61,561 nt of DNA from Lingula anatina (GCF_001039355.2 NW_019773680.1:1-61561); one strand, 5' to 3'; positions 26,204 to 40,128 are shown, counted from the stretch's first letter. Numbers and translations: made by a program. Notes: a model not told the origin generated them from the sequence alone.

Positions 26204-29200
26204 TCAGTGCACGTGACTGATATTAATTTAATACAGAGGCCTATCTGTCTTGACCATGTTGACTGGACCTTATTTATTATTTTGTTGACCAATCATTCTG
26301 ACGTTATGTTAAGGCTGAATTAACACACAAACACACACACACACACACACCTATGCACGTGCACACACAGTGAATAAAGTGAAGAGAAATATCGAATATG
26401 TACTGAAACTCACTGAGAATGAAGTGGAACTATGTGCGGCATTGACCCCGTGTGACTTGTAATTTAAAAAATAAGTATACGAACTGCAAAACCAAGCCTC
26501 CATTTTCACTCAGATTTACCAACTGACGTCCAACAGCTAAGAAGGGATTGCGAAAAAAGGCACATATTGGGAGGCGTCAGGTCCTCAAATAGGCATCATT
26601 GGGTTAAAATAATACACGTATATCAAATCAACGTCATCAAAATCAATTTGCAACCTTGCTACAAAAAATAACCGATATGGTTTTAAGCAATCTATAAAGT
26701 TTCGTAAGAGGCAGGCATGAGACAATGCAAGAATTGAAAATCGCGAAAGTGCGTGATACATGTGACCTGCTGGCCAAGCCCACCACAGGGTTAAGTGGTT
26801 TTTTACGGTTCCAAGCTCGAGCAATGCCCCCTTCCTCACCTTTAAAAATAGCCTTCACCCCTGCCCCCCCCCTCAAAAAAAAAAAAAAAAAAGTATAAGC
26901 ACCAAAGCGAGATAAAACCAAGCACTTTTTCTTCATTGTGCCCTTACAGCATCATTATCCTCATGTTAAAACAACTTTGTGTTTTCCCAACAAGAAGAGA
27001 GGAAAAAATTAATATTGTGGCCCACACCCCTTAGGACGCGCCAGGTACTGGTCATGGTTACAGATGTAGAACAATAAAATACGCTTAACAGAACATCTTT
27101 CTTCAACTTTTAATTACACGGCTAGTAGGGACAGATGTCATGATTATTATATTATTATACTTATCATTTTACGATCTTATGTAAATAAATATACTCCAGT
27201 TGCATGTTGAAATGCAATAAAAGAAAAATACACGTTAACATGATTAAATATACATGATTTACTTTTCATGTCAAGCCTTACTAGAATACAATTTGATGTT
27301 AATTTAGATATTAATGCCCTCTGTAACTGGGTATGGTCTCTCACTGCATAATCTCACCGAATGTTCAAGTACAAATGTAACCCAAGAACGTGATCAGCAT
27401 TTATTTGCTGTTTACAGACTATATACAGCCCACATATTTCTAAAAACTAGAGAAATTAGTAAATATACGGAAACAAACAACGCGTCACTTGCTCTATTTG
27501 GGGTTGGAGGTGAGGTCGATGAATGCGGAGACAACTCAGGTTCATGTTTGCAGTTGATGAGTCGGTTGAGATACAACAGTCTTCAACTCCCAGATTTTAA
27601 TCTGACGGATTGAGTCTACAGGAACATTCCAGAGCAACAATCACCCAAGAAATTAGAGCTATTCCAAAGAAAGTTACATCAAAGTCATCGACAACTCCGC
27701 CCGTAGAAATGAAGTCTTTAGCAGAAAGGAGCACATTTAGAGCATATCCTGATAGCATATTCAAATGACGATAAAATATTTGCCAGTAGAGCTTCATGTA
27801 GTGGCGATTTGTTTGTAACAGTAGATTTGTAACTTCTCTGGGTTTCAAAAATATGTGGAGTGTGTAACGTTTTTTTTAAAGAAATTAAATGGCGTTCACG
27901 TTCCTAGGTCACATTTATACTCAGGCACACTGTAATTTGTCACGTCCAATATTACCTTACCCCCTTTGTAATGTATCAGTACTTCTCTAAAATCTCAAGA
28001 AATATTTTGACACATCATACATCACATAAGCTTAGAATCTTTGTTATCTTTTCGTAATCATCTACCATTTTATTGTTATTCGTCATGCCAACTTAGAATG
28101 CCCCTCTGTATGTAAAATTAGAAACAAAAATCTCAGTAGAGTAATTTATTTAAGTAATTGAAGATACACCCCTTTCAGATGACAGAAAATGGAAACCCGG
28201 TGCCGACTCTAAAATTGTAGAAATACTTTGGCCTCATTATAGTCATTTCGCTCTTTTGATCTCTTCCACCAAAAACAGTCACTACACCTGGGGAAATTTC
28301 AGTTGAGGCCATTCCCAGGTCCGAGCGTTATGTAACCTTCCTACCCGGAGAACATATCCGTGTTCAGGGCTACTATGGAATGTAATATAGTCCCTGTATT
28401 TAGTTTTCTCATACTTCCTATTAATCACGTATGTTACCTTTAGTTCCTTTATTATTCCTATAAATTACACACATTTAGTAATAGTTATTGGGCACGCAGG
28501 ACTTAGAACGATTCCCTATAAAATGATGGCTTCTCAGTTAGTGAGAGAGAGACCCCGGGAGATCGACGAGACAGACCCTGCCTGCGTGCCAGACTGTAGA
28601 CCGTGTATGAGGAATAAAATCGTCATGAACCACATCTGAAGTTGTTGTGTGATTCCAAGCCGTCGCTCTCATAAAAATAAGTAACCAACCAGGGTTACAG
28701 TAATTTACTGTAAATGCTGAGACCAAGTAGCAGGTATCCAGAAATAAATCTAGAAGTTTTCGAGACACTTGTATGAGTATGAGGTAGACTGTGACTTGTG
28801 CACACAGGTGCCGTTTGTTTTGAAAATACAGCCAATGATTTGATTGGATTTATGTCGATCCACCAATTCCCCTAGTAAAATTCTTCCGTGTTAGGCTCGC
28901 CGTTGCACGGTACAATATTTTACAGCGGACATACTAGTATTCGGTAACAATTTTTTGACAGCATAATTAATGTGCCTGTAGTGGTGGAGGGACACGACCT
29001 CTTCACATAAAAATATATTTTTAACGCAGAATAAATGCCATACATAACTCATGATAAGTCTTCAATAAATCATAAATGTGCGAGTCTAAAATTCTACAGC
29101 CCATTGTTCTTCACCTTTCACCCTCCATTGTGGGGATTTGAATAAAATCAGGTTAACAGAATTCTGGCAAAGCGAATACGATTTTTGTAAACCATTATTA

Positions 29201-31011
29201 GATATGCCTTTTATTTTCCATTAGGTTGTACTGGTAATTGGTGTTCATGTTTTCATATTCATATTTGACTAATGCCCTAGTACATTTTGAAAGCTGAATC
29301 CGTGCGTCAGTCTCACATTTCAAGGGCATTATTTGCAGCTGTGGAAAAATATATAAGTCATCGCAGTTTTTATTATTGTTATTGAGGTTAGTTAAAAATA
29401 AGTTTGAAAAACTGCGGTTATGTGTATTTTATTCGGAGGTGCCACAGGGAAGTTCCATCCCTTATGTTTGACGTCTTTTCAGATTTTAAAAATGCAAAGA
29501 CTGCCTAACAGAGGAAGGTATATGGAGCTTTCCTTTGAAAGTTCAAAACCTCTATGCATGTGCGAATATTTCTTGAATTTTACCAATTTCGTACTTAGAA
29601 ACACATTTCCTGCAATATAGTCCTAGCACCTTTTTCCAAAGGACATCCTACTGTTAATATTACTTAGTTTCTTTTGACACAGGGCCTGTGAGTTATTTTC
29701 GCAGATTCATATCTTTTAATTGTTATTTCTATAAGAGCTCGTTTCCACTAGTTCATCTGAATAAGGTAAGAAAAATTAAATAATAAATACGCTTAAAATA
29801 CATTTGTTTTATTTTTGATTCACCACAAGAGAATTTCCCTTCATTTACTTTCAATTTAAAATAAGGTTTAAGCCGTACAAAAGTCGCATTTACAGTTACA
29901 GTATGTCCACATCAGCAGTTAGTGCTTCTCCTTAGTGAGATTTTGGAGGAGACTGTGACTGATTTGTCCTGCCAAAACTGCCCTCTACATAATGACTCAA
30001 AATGACTTCATAATGACTCAAAACCAGGTCGACAAATAACAACACTTACCCCAAAAAGGAGCGTAGAGACGCTTAAATGCCCTGATACTGGATAAACGGC
30101 GTGCTTTTTTACGGCTCTTAGTGCAAACAAATGTAATCAGGGGATGGAGCTTAAAAAAAACAATCCTTTGTAAATATGTGTACTTGGTCTTTGCGAACTT
30201 CACCTATACTCACATAATAAATGACTGATGACTGGGGGAGGAGAGGAGTGGAGGTAGAATTATCCGGAAGTGGGGGCACAGAATGTGTTTTCGGTTTTTA
30301 TACAGGCCTATTTAGGAGGCAAGAAGAAAAGGTGGAGGCAAGCAAAACTGTACCGGTATATTCCAATTCCTTTCGACGGATCCATCTTCACTACTGTATA
30401 TTTATTTTCATTCTTACTGAACATACGGAAATTCTAGCCGTTCCAGTGAAATCGTAAAAGGTCTAGATCTCTGTCGTTATACGTCGTGGAGATCGTTACT
30501 GGGGGTGTGGGCGAATGTGACATTTTTTGTAGTTCTTGACATCAAAGACTATCCTTTAATGTTCAAAAGAGGTATGTCCCCATTCTACGTGTACATCAGG
30601 AAAAAATAATTTTGTATATTCACAGTCCCGATATTTTAGCATAATACCCGATGACAAGCTGTGCACAATAAAACTTTCCTACCAAAGCTTTCCTTCCAAA
30701 ACTTCCATACCTAGATTCATACGACGGAAAATAATAGTAATATATGCGCCTAGCGAATAAAGTCCTGATTCATAACGGACAGGTATATAATGGTTAGCTT
30801 ACGGTTTAATTTCGAGGTTAATATCAATGTAAACTGCTTCAAGTTATCAAAAAGTATACTTTAGTAGATTTTTTCCAATGTAAATGCTATTTCAGAATTT
30901 AAACCAATTTAGATATGTCACTCTTCAAAAGCTCAAAATTGTCATGCGAGAGCTCGTCCGGATATTAAAGTAATATTTCAGTGGATAAAATTAGCTTAAG
31001 TTATGTGCTTG
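26204..31011. other. Intergenic region between divergent lyase copies 1 and 2
   Basis: No gene is supported. It contains a (CA)n tract at about 26327-26350 and an A-run at about 26876-26892. From about 30168 it begins sequence homologous to the region upstream of copy 3 (from about 38636). Copies 1 and 2 are transcribed away from one another across about 5.1 kb between their TATA boxes. Confidence 0.5.
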
Positions 31012-31168
31012 CAGGGGCGGATCCAGAGATATTTTCTGACAGGCTTCCGAATTATCTTTATTGATCCATCCTCCACTTTTGACCGTCTTCCGACAGAAAA
31101 ATTAGAATTAAACTTGAAAATCTGACCGTCTTCCGGAAAACCCAGAAGACGGCCTAAATCCGCCCCTG
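31012..31168. mobile_element. Small TIR element (MITE) present only in unit A
   Basis: It begins CAGGGGCGGATCC and ends ATCCGCCCCTG, 157 bp, noncoding. It is flanked by GCTTG on the left and ACTTG on the right. The corresponding place in unit B (about 39940) reads GGACTTGGTTT with no insertion, so the element and an approximately 5 bp target duplication are directly visible by comparison. Confidence 0.75.
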
Positions 31169-31331
31169 ACTTGTTTATGCCGACAAACAACCTGTTGACA
31201 TCTCTGGCTAATAGGGCTAAGTTTCACCAAAATAGGCGCAGGGTGACGTTAGGACGCTACCCGTGTGACGCATTTCGAAAATAAATGAATGTTGACAAGT
31301 GGATGGTGACCTGGCGAGGCTGCACGAACAC

Positions 31332-31415
31332 TATATAAAAGCTCTGATTATTAACAGTTACAAAAAAGTGAAACACGAGGTAACACGACACGTAACGTAC
31401 TGTGAGTGGAAATAG
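31332..31415 (+). promoter_or_regulatory. TATA box and noncoding first exon of lyase copy 2
   Basis: TATATAAA at about 31332-31339 is followed by a putative noncoding exon ending at 31415 (AATAG followed by donor GTAAGT). The next acceptor is TTTCAG at about 31593, leading to ATG 31664. Position, spacing and surrounding sequence are matched by copy 3. Confidence 0.7.
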
Positions 31416-31663
31416 GTAAGTACAGATATACCGAATAGAGGCTACAATATGCTACATAATTACACATAGCAGAGTCAACGCGGTGAATTTTTTGCTTTTA
31501 ATATTTTCTTTTTGCAGATACTGCAGTTGCTTAGTTTACTGTAGTTGAAAATGACATGGTGTGTCTAACTTTTCTTTCATTTTCCTATTTCAGAATTAAG
31601 AAAGAAACACAAGCAATACAGAAAAAAATAAGAAGCACACGCCATACGGAAGAAAATATCAAA

Positions 31664-33661
31664 ATGGGTGAGGACAAAACTCATCTCAGTCTCACATTAC
31701 AGTTAATGCAGGAGCGAAAGCTGATCAGAGATGAAGAAACCTTCACAGTTGACGGGAAAGGGCTGAATATTGCACACGTACGTACATTAGTTTTCTTTGC
31801 AGTTATCAGCTAGATATTAACCTGCCCTGTGTATATTGAATTGGCACTTTTATCCACATAATGAAACAGCTCGTCATTTCTAACATATTGATCTGTGGCA
31901 TTTCCAGAATTGAGAATATTCAACCTTGAAACTGTGTGTGTGAGTGCGTGCGTGCGTGCGTGTACTTTTGCTTTTTAATGTAAATCCATCTATTTTTAAT
32001 GTTCACATTGAGTCTCAAATGCAATAATTTTGAGAGATATTATTCTTGGGACCTTATGACGATCACCTCTCTTTACAGGTACATGAGAGCAGCAAAAATA
32101 CGCACATCAAGCTGTCCATTTCTGACCATTCCCTGAATGAAATGGCTCAAAATGCCGAGTATCTTCGAAAGAAAGTGACCGAAGATAGGTTGGTTATATA
32201 CGGTATCAACACAGGGTTTGGAAACAGCGCTGATACCCGCACTCTGGAGTTAGAAAAGTTGCAGAAAGCTTTGATACAACACATCAATGCCGGGATGGGT
32301 CGAACCTTTCCTCCAGACATGGTGCGCGCAGTGATGGTCACAAGGGCCAATTGTCTCGCTAAGGCTTACTCAGGAGTACGTCCAGACGTGGTACAGTTAC
32401 TGGTAGCCATGATTAATAACGATATCGTTCCTATCGTTCCTCTGCGTGGATCTGTCAGCGCCAGTGGTGACTTGATGCCTTTGGGTTATATAGCAGCAGC
32501 CATGATCGGAAGAGAAGATATCAACGTAATGGTTAGAGGTCAAATCATGCCATGTCCTGTTGCCCTTAAAGAAGCCAATCTAGAACCATTGGTGATGGGA
32601 CCAAAAGAAGGACTCGCCATTATCAATGCCACCTCTTTCGCTGCTGGTACCGCCGCTCAAACCATTTATGAAGCCAACATTGCTGTCCTTCTAACACAGA
32701 TTTGCACAGGGCTGGCCGTAGAAGCACTACAAGGTAAATTGGAAAGTTTCCATCCAGTCCACCATACTTGCCTTCAGCACGTCGGTTTGAAAGAAGTTTC
32801 CAACAACATGTTGAAGATATTGGACGGAAGTCAACTCGCCGTCTCGACGTTAGAGATGCATCTACCTGATACATACGGGTCCTTGAAGCAAGACCGTTAC
32901 AGCATAAGGACGGCACCACAATGGCTAGGCCCGGTGATCGAGACTCTCAAAGAGGCCTGTCGACGAATAAACGTGGAACTGAATTGTGCCAATGACAACC
33001 CAGTCATCGACCACCGCACCGACACCATTGCTCATGGAGGCAATTTCCAAGGAGAAACGCTTTCAATAACATTAGATCAAACTCGTCAAGCGTTGCAAGT
33101 CTGTGGAAAGCTTCTTTTGGCACAATTCCAAGAAATTGTCAACCATCGCATTAACCACGACCTTCCGCCAAATCTCTGCGGATCAGACATCAATCTCGAT
33201 TTTGGTTTCAAAGGAGCTGATACTGCCATGGCATCGTACATGTCAGAGTTAGATCACCTGGCCAACCCAATGTCCAACCACGTGCTCTCTGCTGAATGCC
33301 AGAACCAATCTGTCAACTCCATGGCTCTCGTCAGTTCTCGTCTTACTCGAGAAGCGCTGGAGATATTACAGATGATGCTAGCCAATCATTTGTGTTTACT
33401 ATGTCAGGCCTTGGACCTGAGACATCTGCGTAATAAGGTTAGCATGAATTCATATGTTATTATTATTATTTTCTTTTTTTTGCGAAATTTTATTTAGAAA
33501 CATTTTTCTATCCAAACTTGAAATACAATAGCAAGTTATATAAATTATTGTTTAAGCAATATAGGAGAATAATTATTCCTTCCATATTTTATTCAAATCG
33601 CACTCTAATTACAACATTGCGAATACATTTAGTTTCAAAACAGACATGTCCTGGCTGCAAA

Positions 33662-33692
<31 letters not shown>

Positions 33693-34334
33693 AATAAAAA
33701 TTGTATCAATTTGCGCTGAAACTCAATGTTATCTTTTTCAGGTACTGATGACAATTGACAAAATGGGGAAACCCCATAAGGAATTCCTTGCCTCTTTTCT
33801 CAAAGAAAACAAATGGTATGATTTCCTTTTCAACCCAGAGGAATCTGCAGCTAGGTTTGCTGAGAAATTTCCTAAAAATGGTCACAAAGAAGAAGACATC
33901 CGCAGTGAGATATGTGGCACTATGAAATCACTGATGTCTGATGCGTGTAACGGTCATCTAGGGACTGCTGAATGCCTAGGAAAAGGTGAGCTGTTTTATA
34001 TTGCAAATTTTGAAATCAGCCTTTACTCTTGAGACGTTGTCTTCAAATAAAGACGTTTTAACGAACTGCTTAAATAAAAATTAGTAGAATCGAGCCGCTT
34101 TACCTATTATTAAGATACCTAGCCTGTATCTGATCTGAATGATTTGATCACAGTTAAGTTGTAGTTTATTTTATTTTAGGTTCACAGAGAGCGTACTGGT
34201 ACATACGTCACACGGTGGGAGTGCCATTTTACCACGGCCAGGCAGCAATTGACACGTGGCTGGAGAAGATTTTATCAGCTGTTCAAAATGGAGACTTTGA
34301 AAACGTTTTAATTTCCGTATTTGAGGAGGCTTGA
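31664..34334 (+). CDS. PAL/TAL-like MIO-dependent aromatic amino acid ammonia-lyase or aminomutase, copy 2
   Basis: Coding exons: 31664-31777, 32079-33437, 33742-33985, 34180-34334, the same four lengths as copies 1 and 3, 623 aa. Exon 1 encodes the N-terminal segment starting MGEDKTHLSL. An in-frame ATG at 32046 lies in the intron and is not the start. Tyr79 (YGINTGFG), His106-Ile107, the MIO triad ASG at 166-168, RYSIRTAPQWLGP and HGGNFQG are intact, so the enzyme looks catalytically competent. His at 106 is the position where tyrosine ammonia-lyases carry His and plant PALs carry Phe, so Tyr (or mixed) preference is an inference. No signal peptide is seen, so it is probably cytosolic. Confidence 0.92.
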
Positions 34335-34864
34335 TTTTCAAATTATGCAATGAACATTAATATGCATTTATTTTGTAATTCAGTGCACTTATTTTGTATG
34401 TTATTTTTCGGAATATATATATTTATATGATCTCCACTAAATATATATGACAGGGATTCTCTTTCCGAAAAGCATGCGCTTGAGCAGGAAATTGGAAGTA
34501 TGTTTTAATTACGCATTAAAAATTTTATTTAGTACGGGTAAATTGTGGCTCTTTAGATTACGTTATACCTCTACACCATTATTAATTTTTTGCAGGTTAT
34601 TATTTATGTTATATTTCCATTAGAAATGGGACATGTTGCATTAAGTCAGTTTTTAAGTGAGGCCAGTAATTCATCATATAATATACATTACAAGGTGTGA
34701 TATCTGTATGCAATAACAAGTAGCTCATTTATTTTACCAAAACTTTTTTTATAATACTTTTATATGGACACGGTATTTGTATACATTTTTTTCAATAAAA
34801 CAACTCGAAAGGCGGAAAGCGGTTAAGCTGTTGTTCTTACGGTACTATATATAACCACTCAAAC

Positions 34865-35063
34865 TCTAGTGTACTTCAACATACACAAATCTCATAAATA
34901 TCCCCGATCCTTCCTGTTTCGAACATTGAAGAATAACTGTGAAGAAAACACTCGTGAGATAACAACTATTTGTTCTACAAATGGTATTTTTCGTGTCAGT
35001 GTACTTTATCAACATGAACACCATGACATATTATACGAAGGGACCAATATCTGGTTTATATGA
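34865..35063 (+). other. Short open frame downstream of copy 2, paired with one downstream of copy 3
   Basis: An open stretch of about 64 codons lies in the duplicated 3' flank. The homologous frame at 43690 is also open and extends further. Substitutions between the two keep the frame over about 55 codons. No domain is recognised; it may be only chance conservation of a duplicated flank. Confidence 0.25.
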
Positions 35064-35352
35064 CAAAATCACAACATAAATGGCTTAATTCAAAATGTAT
35101 TGGGTGAAGGCCCCCTCCTCACACACCTACGGCTGCTATAAAATGAATGGTGTTTTAAAAGCCCCCTACCCACTTTTTTTCGCGTCAACACAGGAAGGGA
35201 CGGGCTGGGGTTTTTTTGTGTGGGAGCGCAAACTGGTCGAAAGTTAACACTTTTTGAGACCTTTCCTGCCGTGCGTAAGCACAACCAGTACAACGCATAA
35301 ATTTTGTGCTAGCCGTCACAATGAGGCCGAGAGGCAAAACATGCAGTCTAAG

Positions 35353-36027
35353 CAGTGGCGGGTTTAGGGGGAGGTGGGTGTCAGGGGGGTNNNNNNNNNN
35401 NNNNNNNNNNNNNNNNNNNNNNNNNNNNNNNNNNNNNNNNNNNNNNNNNNNNNNNNNNNNNNNNNNNNNNNNNNNNNNNNNNNNNNNNNNNNNNNNNNNN
35501 NNNNNNNNNNNNNNNNNNNNNNNNNNNNNNNNNNNNNNNNNNNNNNNNNNNNNNNNNNNNNNNNNNNNNNNNNNNNNNNNNNNNNNNNNNNNNNNNNNNN
35601 NNNNNNNNNNNNNNNNNNNNNNNNNNNNNNNNNNNNNNNNNNNNNNNNNNNNNNNNNNNNNNNNNNNNNNNNNNNNNNNNNNNNNNNNNNNNNNNNNNNN
35701 NNNNNNNNNNNNNNNNNNNNNNNNNNNNNNNNNNNNNNNNNNNNNNNNNNNGTCCTCCCCCCCCCCCCCCCCCCCCATTCGGTTTCTGAAAAATAAACCA
35801 CACAAATACTCCTCTCTTGATGTTAGAATTTTGACTAGCTTAATCATAGTTCTAGCAAATGGCACCGTTCGCCCTCTAAAATACCAAAATTTTTCGGTGC
35901 CCTTCAGCGGGTCCTGAACCCGACGTCAAGTGGGGTGGAGGAGGGGGCGAGGGTCGGCTTCGCATCCGAGGCTTGTCATTCCTGAAAAAACCGGACCCCC
36001 CTTCAAATAATCCTGGATCTGCCCCTG
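35353..36027. mobile_element. TIR element related to that at 38870, interrupted by an assembly gap
   Basis: It starts CAGTGGCGGGTTTAGGGGG and ends GGATCTGCCCCTG. The right half shares long stretches with 38940-39156 (TTAGAATTTTGACTAG, AATGGCACCGTTCGCCCTC, TTTCGGTGC). The left-middle part is replaced by 361 Ns and a C homopolymer, so the true length is unknown. No target duplication is visible. Confidence 0.6.
35391..35751. other. Assembly gap (Ns)
   Basis: An uninterrupted run of N. It is followed by GTCCTCC and a long C homopolymer, which probably caused the assembly break. Open frames crossing it are artefacts. Confidence 1.
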
Positions 36028-36042
36028 ATATATCATATATTT

Positions 36043-36105
36043 TTTCAATAAAACAGGAGAAGAAGAACGGTTGAGCGTGTCGTTCATACGGTACTGTATG
36101 ATAAT
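36043..36105 (+). repeat. Third partial copy of the lyase 3' flank
   Basis: TTCAATAAAACAGGAGAAG through ACGGTACTGTAT resembles the flank downstream of copies 2 (about 34790-34850) and 3 (about 43603-43660), which reads TTCAATAAAACAACTCGAAA through ACGGTACTATAT. It suggests a further, mostly lost duplication between units A and B. Confidence 0.45.
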
Positions 36106-36755
36106 TTACATGTCATTTATAATGAACATTATACTGTACATGTAGCAAATTATATATGAAGGAGAATCTGGTAAATGATAAAAACGTGCTGACTCCACTT
36201 TTAAGCATTTGACCCTGAGATCGACGAGAAAGAGGAACAATATGAATAAAGTGGCTGGAATATTAAAGCAAGCACATATGAAAATTCAGTTTTGGGCAAT
36301 CGTCGCAACCAAACTTCACACCTAATACAATCATTGCATTTTCTGTATATACGGGCGATAAATCCCTAGCATTAACAAGATTTTTAGCCATTCAGAAAAT
36401 TAAAACTATATATGTGATAAAACCAATACAGAAAATTCCTTATCCTTATTTGAACGAATACAGATCGTAATCAAATTTAGTTAAAATAAATGTAGAAACA
36501 GCGTTGATCCAAAGTCACAAAATGAGAGGGGATGATTTCGATTATGAAGTCATAACAAAAAAAGCCCTGTTGCTGGCTTACCACCCTTGCAAATTTGTGT
36601 CAAAAATGCATCCATACGTAAAGACACAATTTTGCATTTTTTCGTTTATCTTGATTTCCTGCACTTCTGCATGTTGAAATACTAGTAGCCCATCTAGAAA
36701 AGTACTTCCGCATTCTGCATCTGAATCAGGTTCAGCTTCAAATAAAATATATATA

Positions 36756-38351
36756 CTACCCTAGCAAAAAGAGTGTCACCTTAACCCGATATATATGCGA
36801 ACCAGGCCCAGACAAACACGCCCCACCAATGGCCAGCTAAAAAAATCCCTAGAACAGAACCTCATTAAGAATGTGTGGAATAACCTCGGGAATGGATAAC
36901 GGAGGGATAACTCTGTAAAAATGATATCCATCCCCAGAAATGCACTGCATAACGTCACGCCTAGCCCACTGCGCATGCGTGCATTTTTAATGAGTTGCTA
37001 GATTGCCATAGGAAAATGAATGGGTTCGCGATTCGTGGGTAATTCGTGAGAATTGACAAACTAACGGCCTGATGCCGATAGACAGAAACGCTGTGCTATG
37101 CTTCAAGCAACTCCTGACCAAATATCGCTAGGGTTTTTTTTTTAAATTCTGTTGTACACACGTACTAAGAAGTTTGCCGTATATTGCCTAGCCTATACCC
37201 TCAGCAAAACGCAAATATTTTCAGTAATAGTGATTTTAGACGGTAAATTCACTCAGAAACAAAGGCAAATTAATTCGTTGCCGATAGCACCAGCAGATAG
37301 CAGCACCATACAGAGTCTGATGAAAAACTTTCATGGCAATTGAACATTTTTTACCACTGTACAATGTCCAAATAGAGCACTTGGCACAAATGTAAAACTG
37401 CCCAGTGCAAGGCCAAGAATTCAATCAGTATTTTCAATCATATTATCAGATTCTACACAAATTGACTGACCATATCACGATTCAGTATTTAACTAATCTC
37501 TTAATCCAAAATTCCTATCATCATTTAATAATTATGCAAATTTTTTCTTTCAGATTGCTATTTATTTAAATTTTTAATGCTGCAACTGTTCCAAAATAAT
37601 CTTGTAGTAAAGGAAAAATGCAAATAAGAAGTGGAAGACCAATTTTACCCACATTATTCAATTATTTGAATATAAAAAGAATAAGATCACGATTTAACAA
37701 ATTAAAATAATCTTTCATGAACTCGTTCACAAATAACATATTAAACAAAAATAAAAGTTATAAATCAGTGGTAATGGCTTATTTTGGAATATATGACCTC
37801 TGCACATCATCAGTACCTGACTTGGTACTACTTGGATACATAGTTAGATTTGATAATGTAACAATGAGAACAATATATATTATAATAATGAACCTCTCTG
37901 CACATATCAGACGCTTGTTACCATGAACTAACACTACTTGACAATGGGCTGAGCACTTATCACAGAGTCTGTGTGCGATGCCATTCTCGTGCTGTGATTG
38001 GTTAGTTGAGTCACGTGAAGCCCTACTGTTGCGCCCTCGCGTATTGCGTGAATGCTGCACATTTCTTGCCATGAAACTCTGCACCGTATGTGGAACGCAA
38101 TCAATGCGCAAACGTTACAGGACTTTTTGACTCCCCTCACAGACTCGACAGTGGTGCCCTCTAATCCAGAAGATGCTGTACAAAATACTGAGATGTGGCT
38201 TTGATTTTTGACAATCGTCAGTTTATTCATAGAATGTACAATCCGTAAATTTTTGTGAAAAATTCCTTTTAAAAGTTGAATGAGGAACATTGGTTAATTG
38301 TGTATCACTTTACGCATTATGTTAGGGGTGACACTTTTTTTGCTAGGGGAG
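36756..38351. mobile_element. Degenerate Tc1/mariner-like transposon
   Basis: It is bounded by inverted repeats: CTACCCTAGCAAAAAGAGTGT on the left and, as reverse complement, CTCCCCTAGCAAAAAAAGTGT on the right, each next to TATA sequence consistent with a TA target. On plus at about 36825-37000, broken frames resemble the C-terminus of Tc1-family transposases (a WPA motif, then an N-x(2)-W-type motif and an IPRN block), with stops and a frameshift. A further copy of the terminal motif occurs at about 38399-38425. The element is inactive. Confidence 0.55.
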
Positions 38352-38869
38352 TATATATATATGACAATGGGCTGAGCACTTATTATATATATATATATAC
38401 TCCCCTAGCAAAAAAAAGTGTCAAATTGGAGAAAACTGACTGACATACGGGACAACCGGATAAAATACTCAGTGCCTAGGATGATGAACTAAGGCTCACT
38501 TCCATTCTGTTAGTCAATGCCTTGGTACTTGACGGCACGGTCATAACCTGTTTTACTGTTTACTTATGTTGTTGTAAACAAAATATATAAGAAATATATT
38601 CATGGGATATTGATTGAAAATAATCCTGATCTCAGTTGTAAATATGTGTAATAAGGTCTTTAAGAACATCACCTATGGTATATTTACATAAACACTGGAA
38701 CTGGGAGAAGAGGGCTTAGAAAAAAGGTGCGGGCTTAGAATAATCGAGATGAGGAAGCGTAGTGTTTTTTCTGTTTAGGTATATGCAGGAACCAAGATGA
38801 AAAGCAAGCCTAACTATGTGTTTTCGCGTCCACGGACCCACCCTATCTCCATATATTTTCATTGTTACT

Positions 38870-39156
38870 CAGTGGCGGATTTAGGGGGTGTCAGGGGAGT
38901 CCTGACCCCCCTTTCTATTTCTGAAAAAGAAAAAAGCACCAATGTCCCCCCTCTTGAAATTAGAATTTTGACTAGGTGAATCATAGTTCTAAACCGTACT
39001 AAATGGCACCGTTCGCCCTCTAAAATCACAAATTTTTTCGGTGCACTTCACCCGCCCCCCCGGTTCCCATGCCAATGGGGGGGAGGGGGGGGGGCGTTTG
39101 CTTCGCATCCGTGGACCCCCCCTCTCCCACTTCAAATAATCCTTAATCCGCTCCTG
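38870..39156. mobile_element. Small TIR element (MITE) present only in unit B, with 5 bp target duplication
   Basis: It starts CAGTGGCGGATTTAGGGGG and ends TTAATCCGCTCCTG, 287 bp. It is flanked on both sides by TTACT. Unit A at about 30410 reads TTTCATTCTTACTGAACAT with a single TTACT, which is the empty site. The interior has no coding capacity. Confidence 0.8.
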
Positions 39157-40128
39157 TTACTAAACTGGTAAATATATATATATGAACACCACATCCGTTC
39201 CTGTGAAATTGCTTCAGTTATCTGCCGTTATATGACCAGCAGACCCTAACTGTGGGGTGTTTTTGATATGGGGACTGTGCATGGAAGTTTATACTTCCGT
39301 GGTTATAGTGTACTGGTAACCAGCACATACCGGTACTGCTACGTGATGATAAGTGCACGTCCTGGCGAGTGAAGGTGACACATTTTTAGAAGTTCTTGAC
39401 TTCAAAGACTATCCCTGAGAGTTCAAATGAGCCATGAACCTATTTGAACCCCCATATGTCTTGTTGATAAACATCGGCGTGGTAAATATAAGCGTTTGGA
39501 CCCTGGTTTTGTCGCTGTTTATTCTCAGTCCGGCGTAGAAGTCAAGGACAAGCAGTGTATAAAGAAAAATCATTGTAGGGGCCGTTTGAGAATTAAATAA
39601 GCTACTATAGCCCACATACTGGGGATAAAAACAATTTGAACCACGAAAAATAGCAATTCGTAAAAAAAGGGCACAGTAAGCAAAGGCCAGGTTCGAAACG
39701 AACAGGTACAAATCTCGTATCACGGCTTAATTTAATGTCCAATGATAACATTGTCAAGTTATCTTTAAAGTCCACATTTATCAGATTTTATTAGAAAATT
39801 CGTATTAATGCTGTCTGAGAATCTAAATCAATTTATAAATACCATTCCTCAAAAGTTATAGATTATGCAAAATGTTATGCAGCAGTTAGTCCCGATACAA
39901 AAGTAATATTTCAATGGACAAATTAAGTTAAAGTTGTGGACTTGGTTTAAATTAATGTTAGCTTTTAAAAGACTTAAAGACGTCACACAAACAACGCCTA
40001 TTGACATTTTAGACAAACATAAATACCTTTAAAAAATAGGCGCATGGTGACGTATTTCTCTAGATTGGATTGCGGAAAAAAACGACTGTTGACAAGCGGA
40101 AGGTGACCTTGCCATGCTGCGCGAACCC

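Larger units (their letters stand above)
30168..35045 (+). repeat. Tandem duplication unit A (contains lyase copy 2)
   Basis: Upstream DNA, all exons, introns and about 700 bp of downstream DNA are collinear with 38636-43870. Shared landmarks include the promoter (GACAAGTGG versus GACAAGCGG, then TATATAAA), the 3' flank with GATTCTCTTTCCGAAAAGCA, and TTCAATAAAACAACTCGAAA. Flanks are clearly more diverged than the coding exons. Confidence 0.8.

Noticed and set aside
32046-32078. Upstream in-frame ATG giving an alternative N-terminus for lyase copy 2
   Set aside because: It lies in the intron just before the acceptor TTTACAG. The spliced upstream exon 31664-31777 supplies the conserved N-terminus in all three copies.
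35185-35917. Long open frames of 140-226 codons
   Set aside because: They run through the N gap and consist mostly of undefined residues.
37779-38290. Minus-strand open frames as genes
   Set aside because: They lie in a degenerate Tc1/mariner-like relic, overlap each other in different frames and show no domain.
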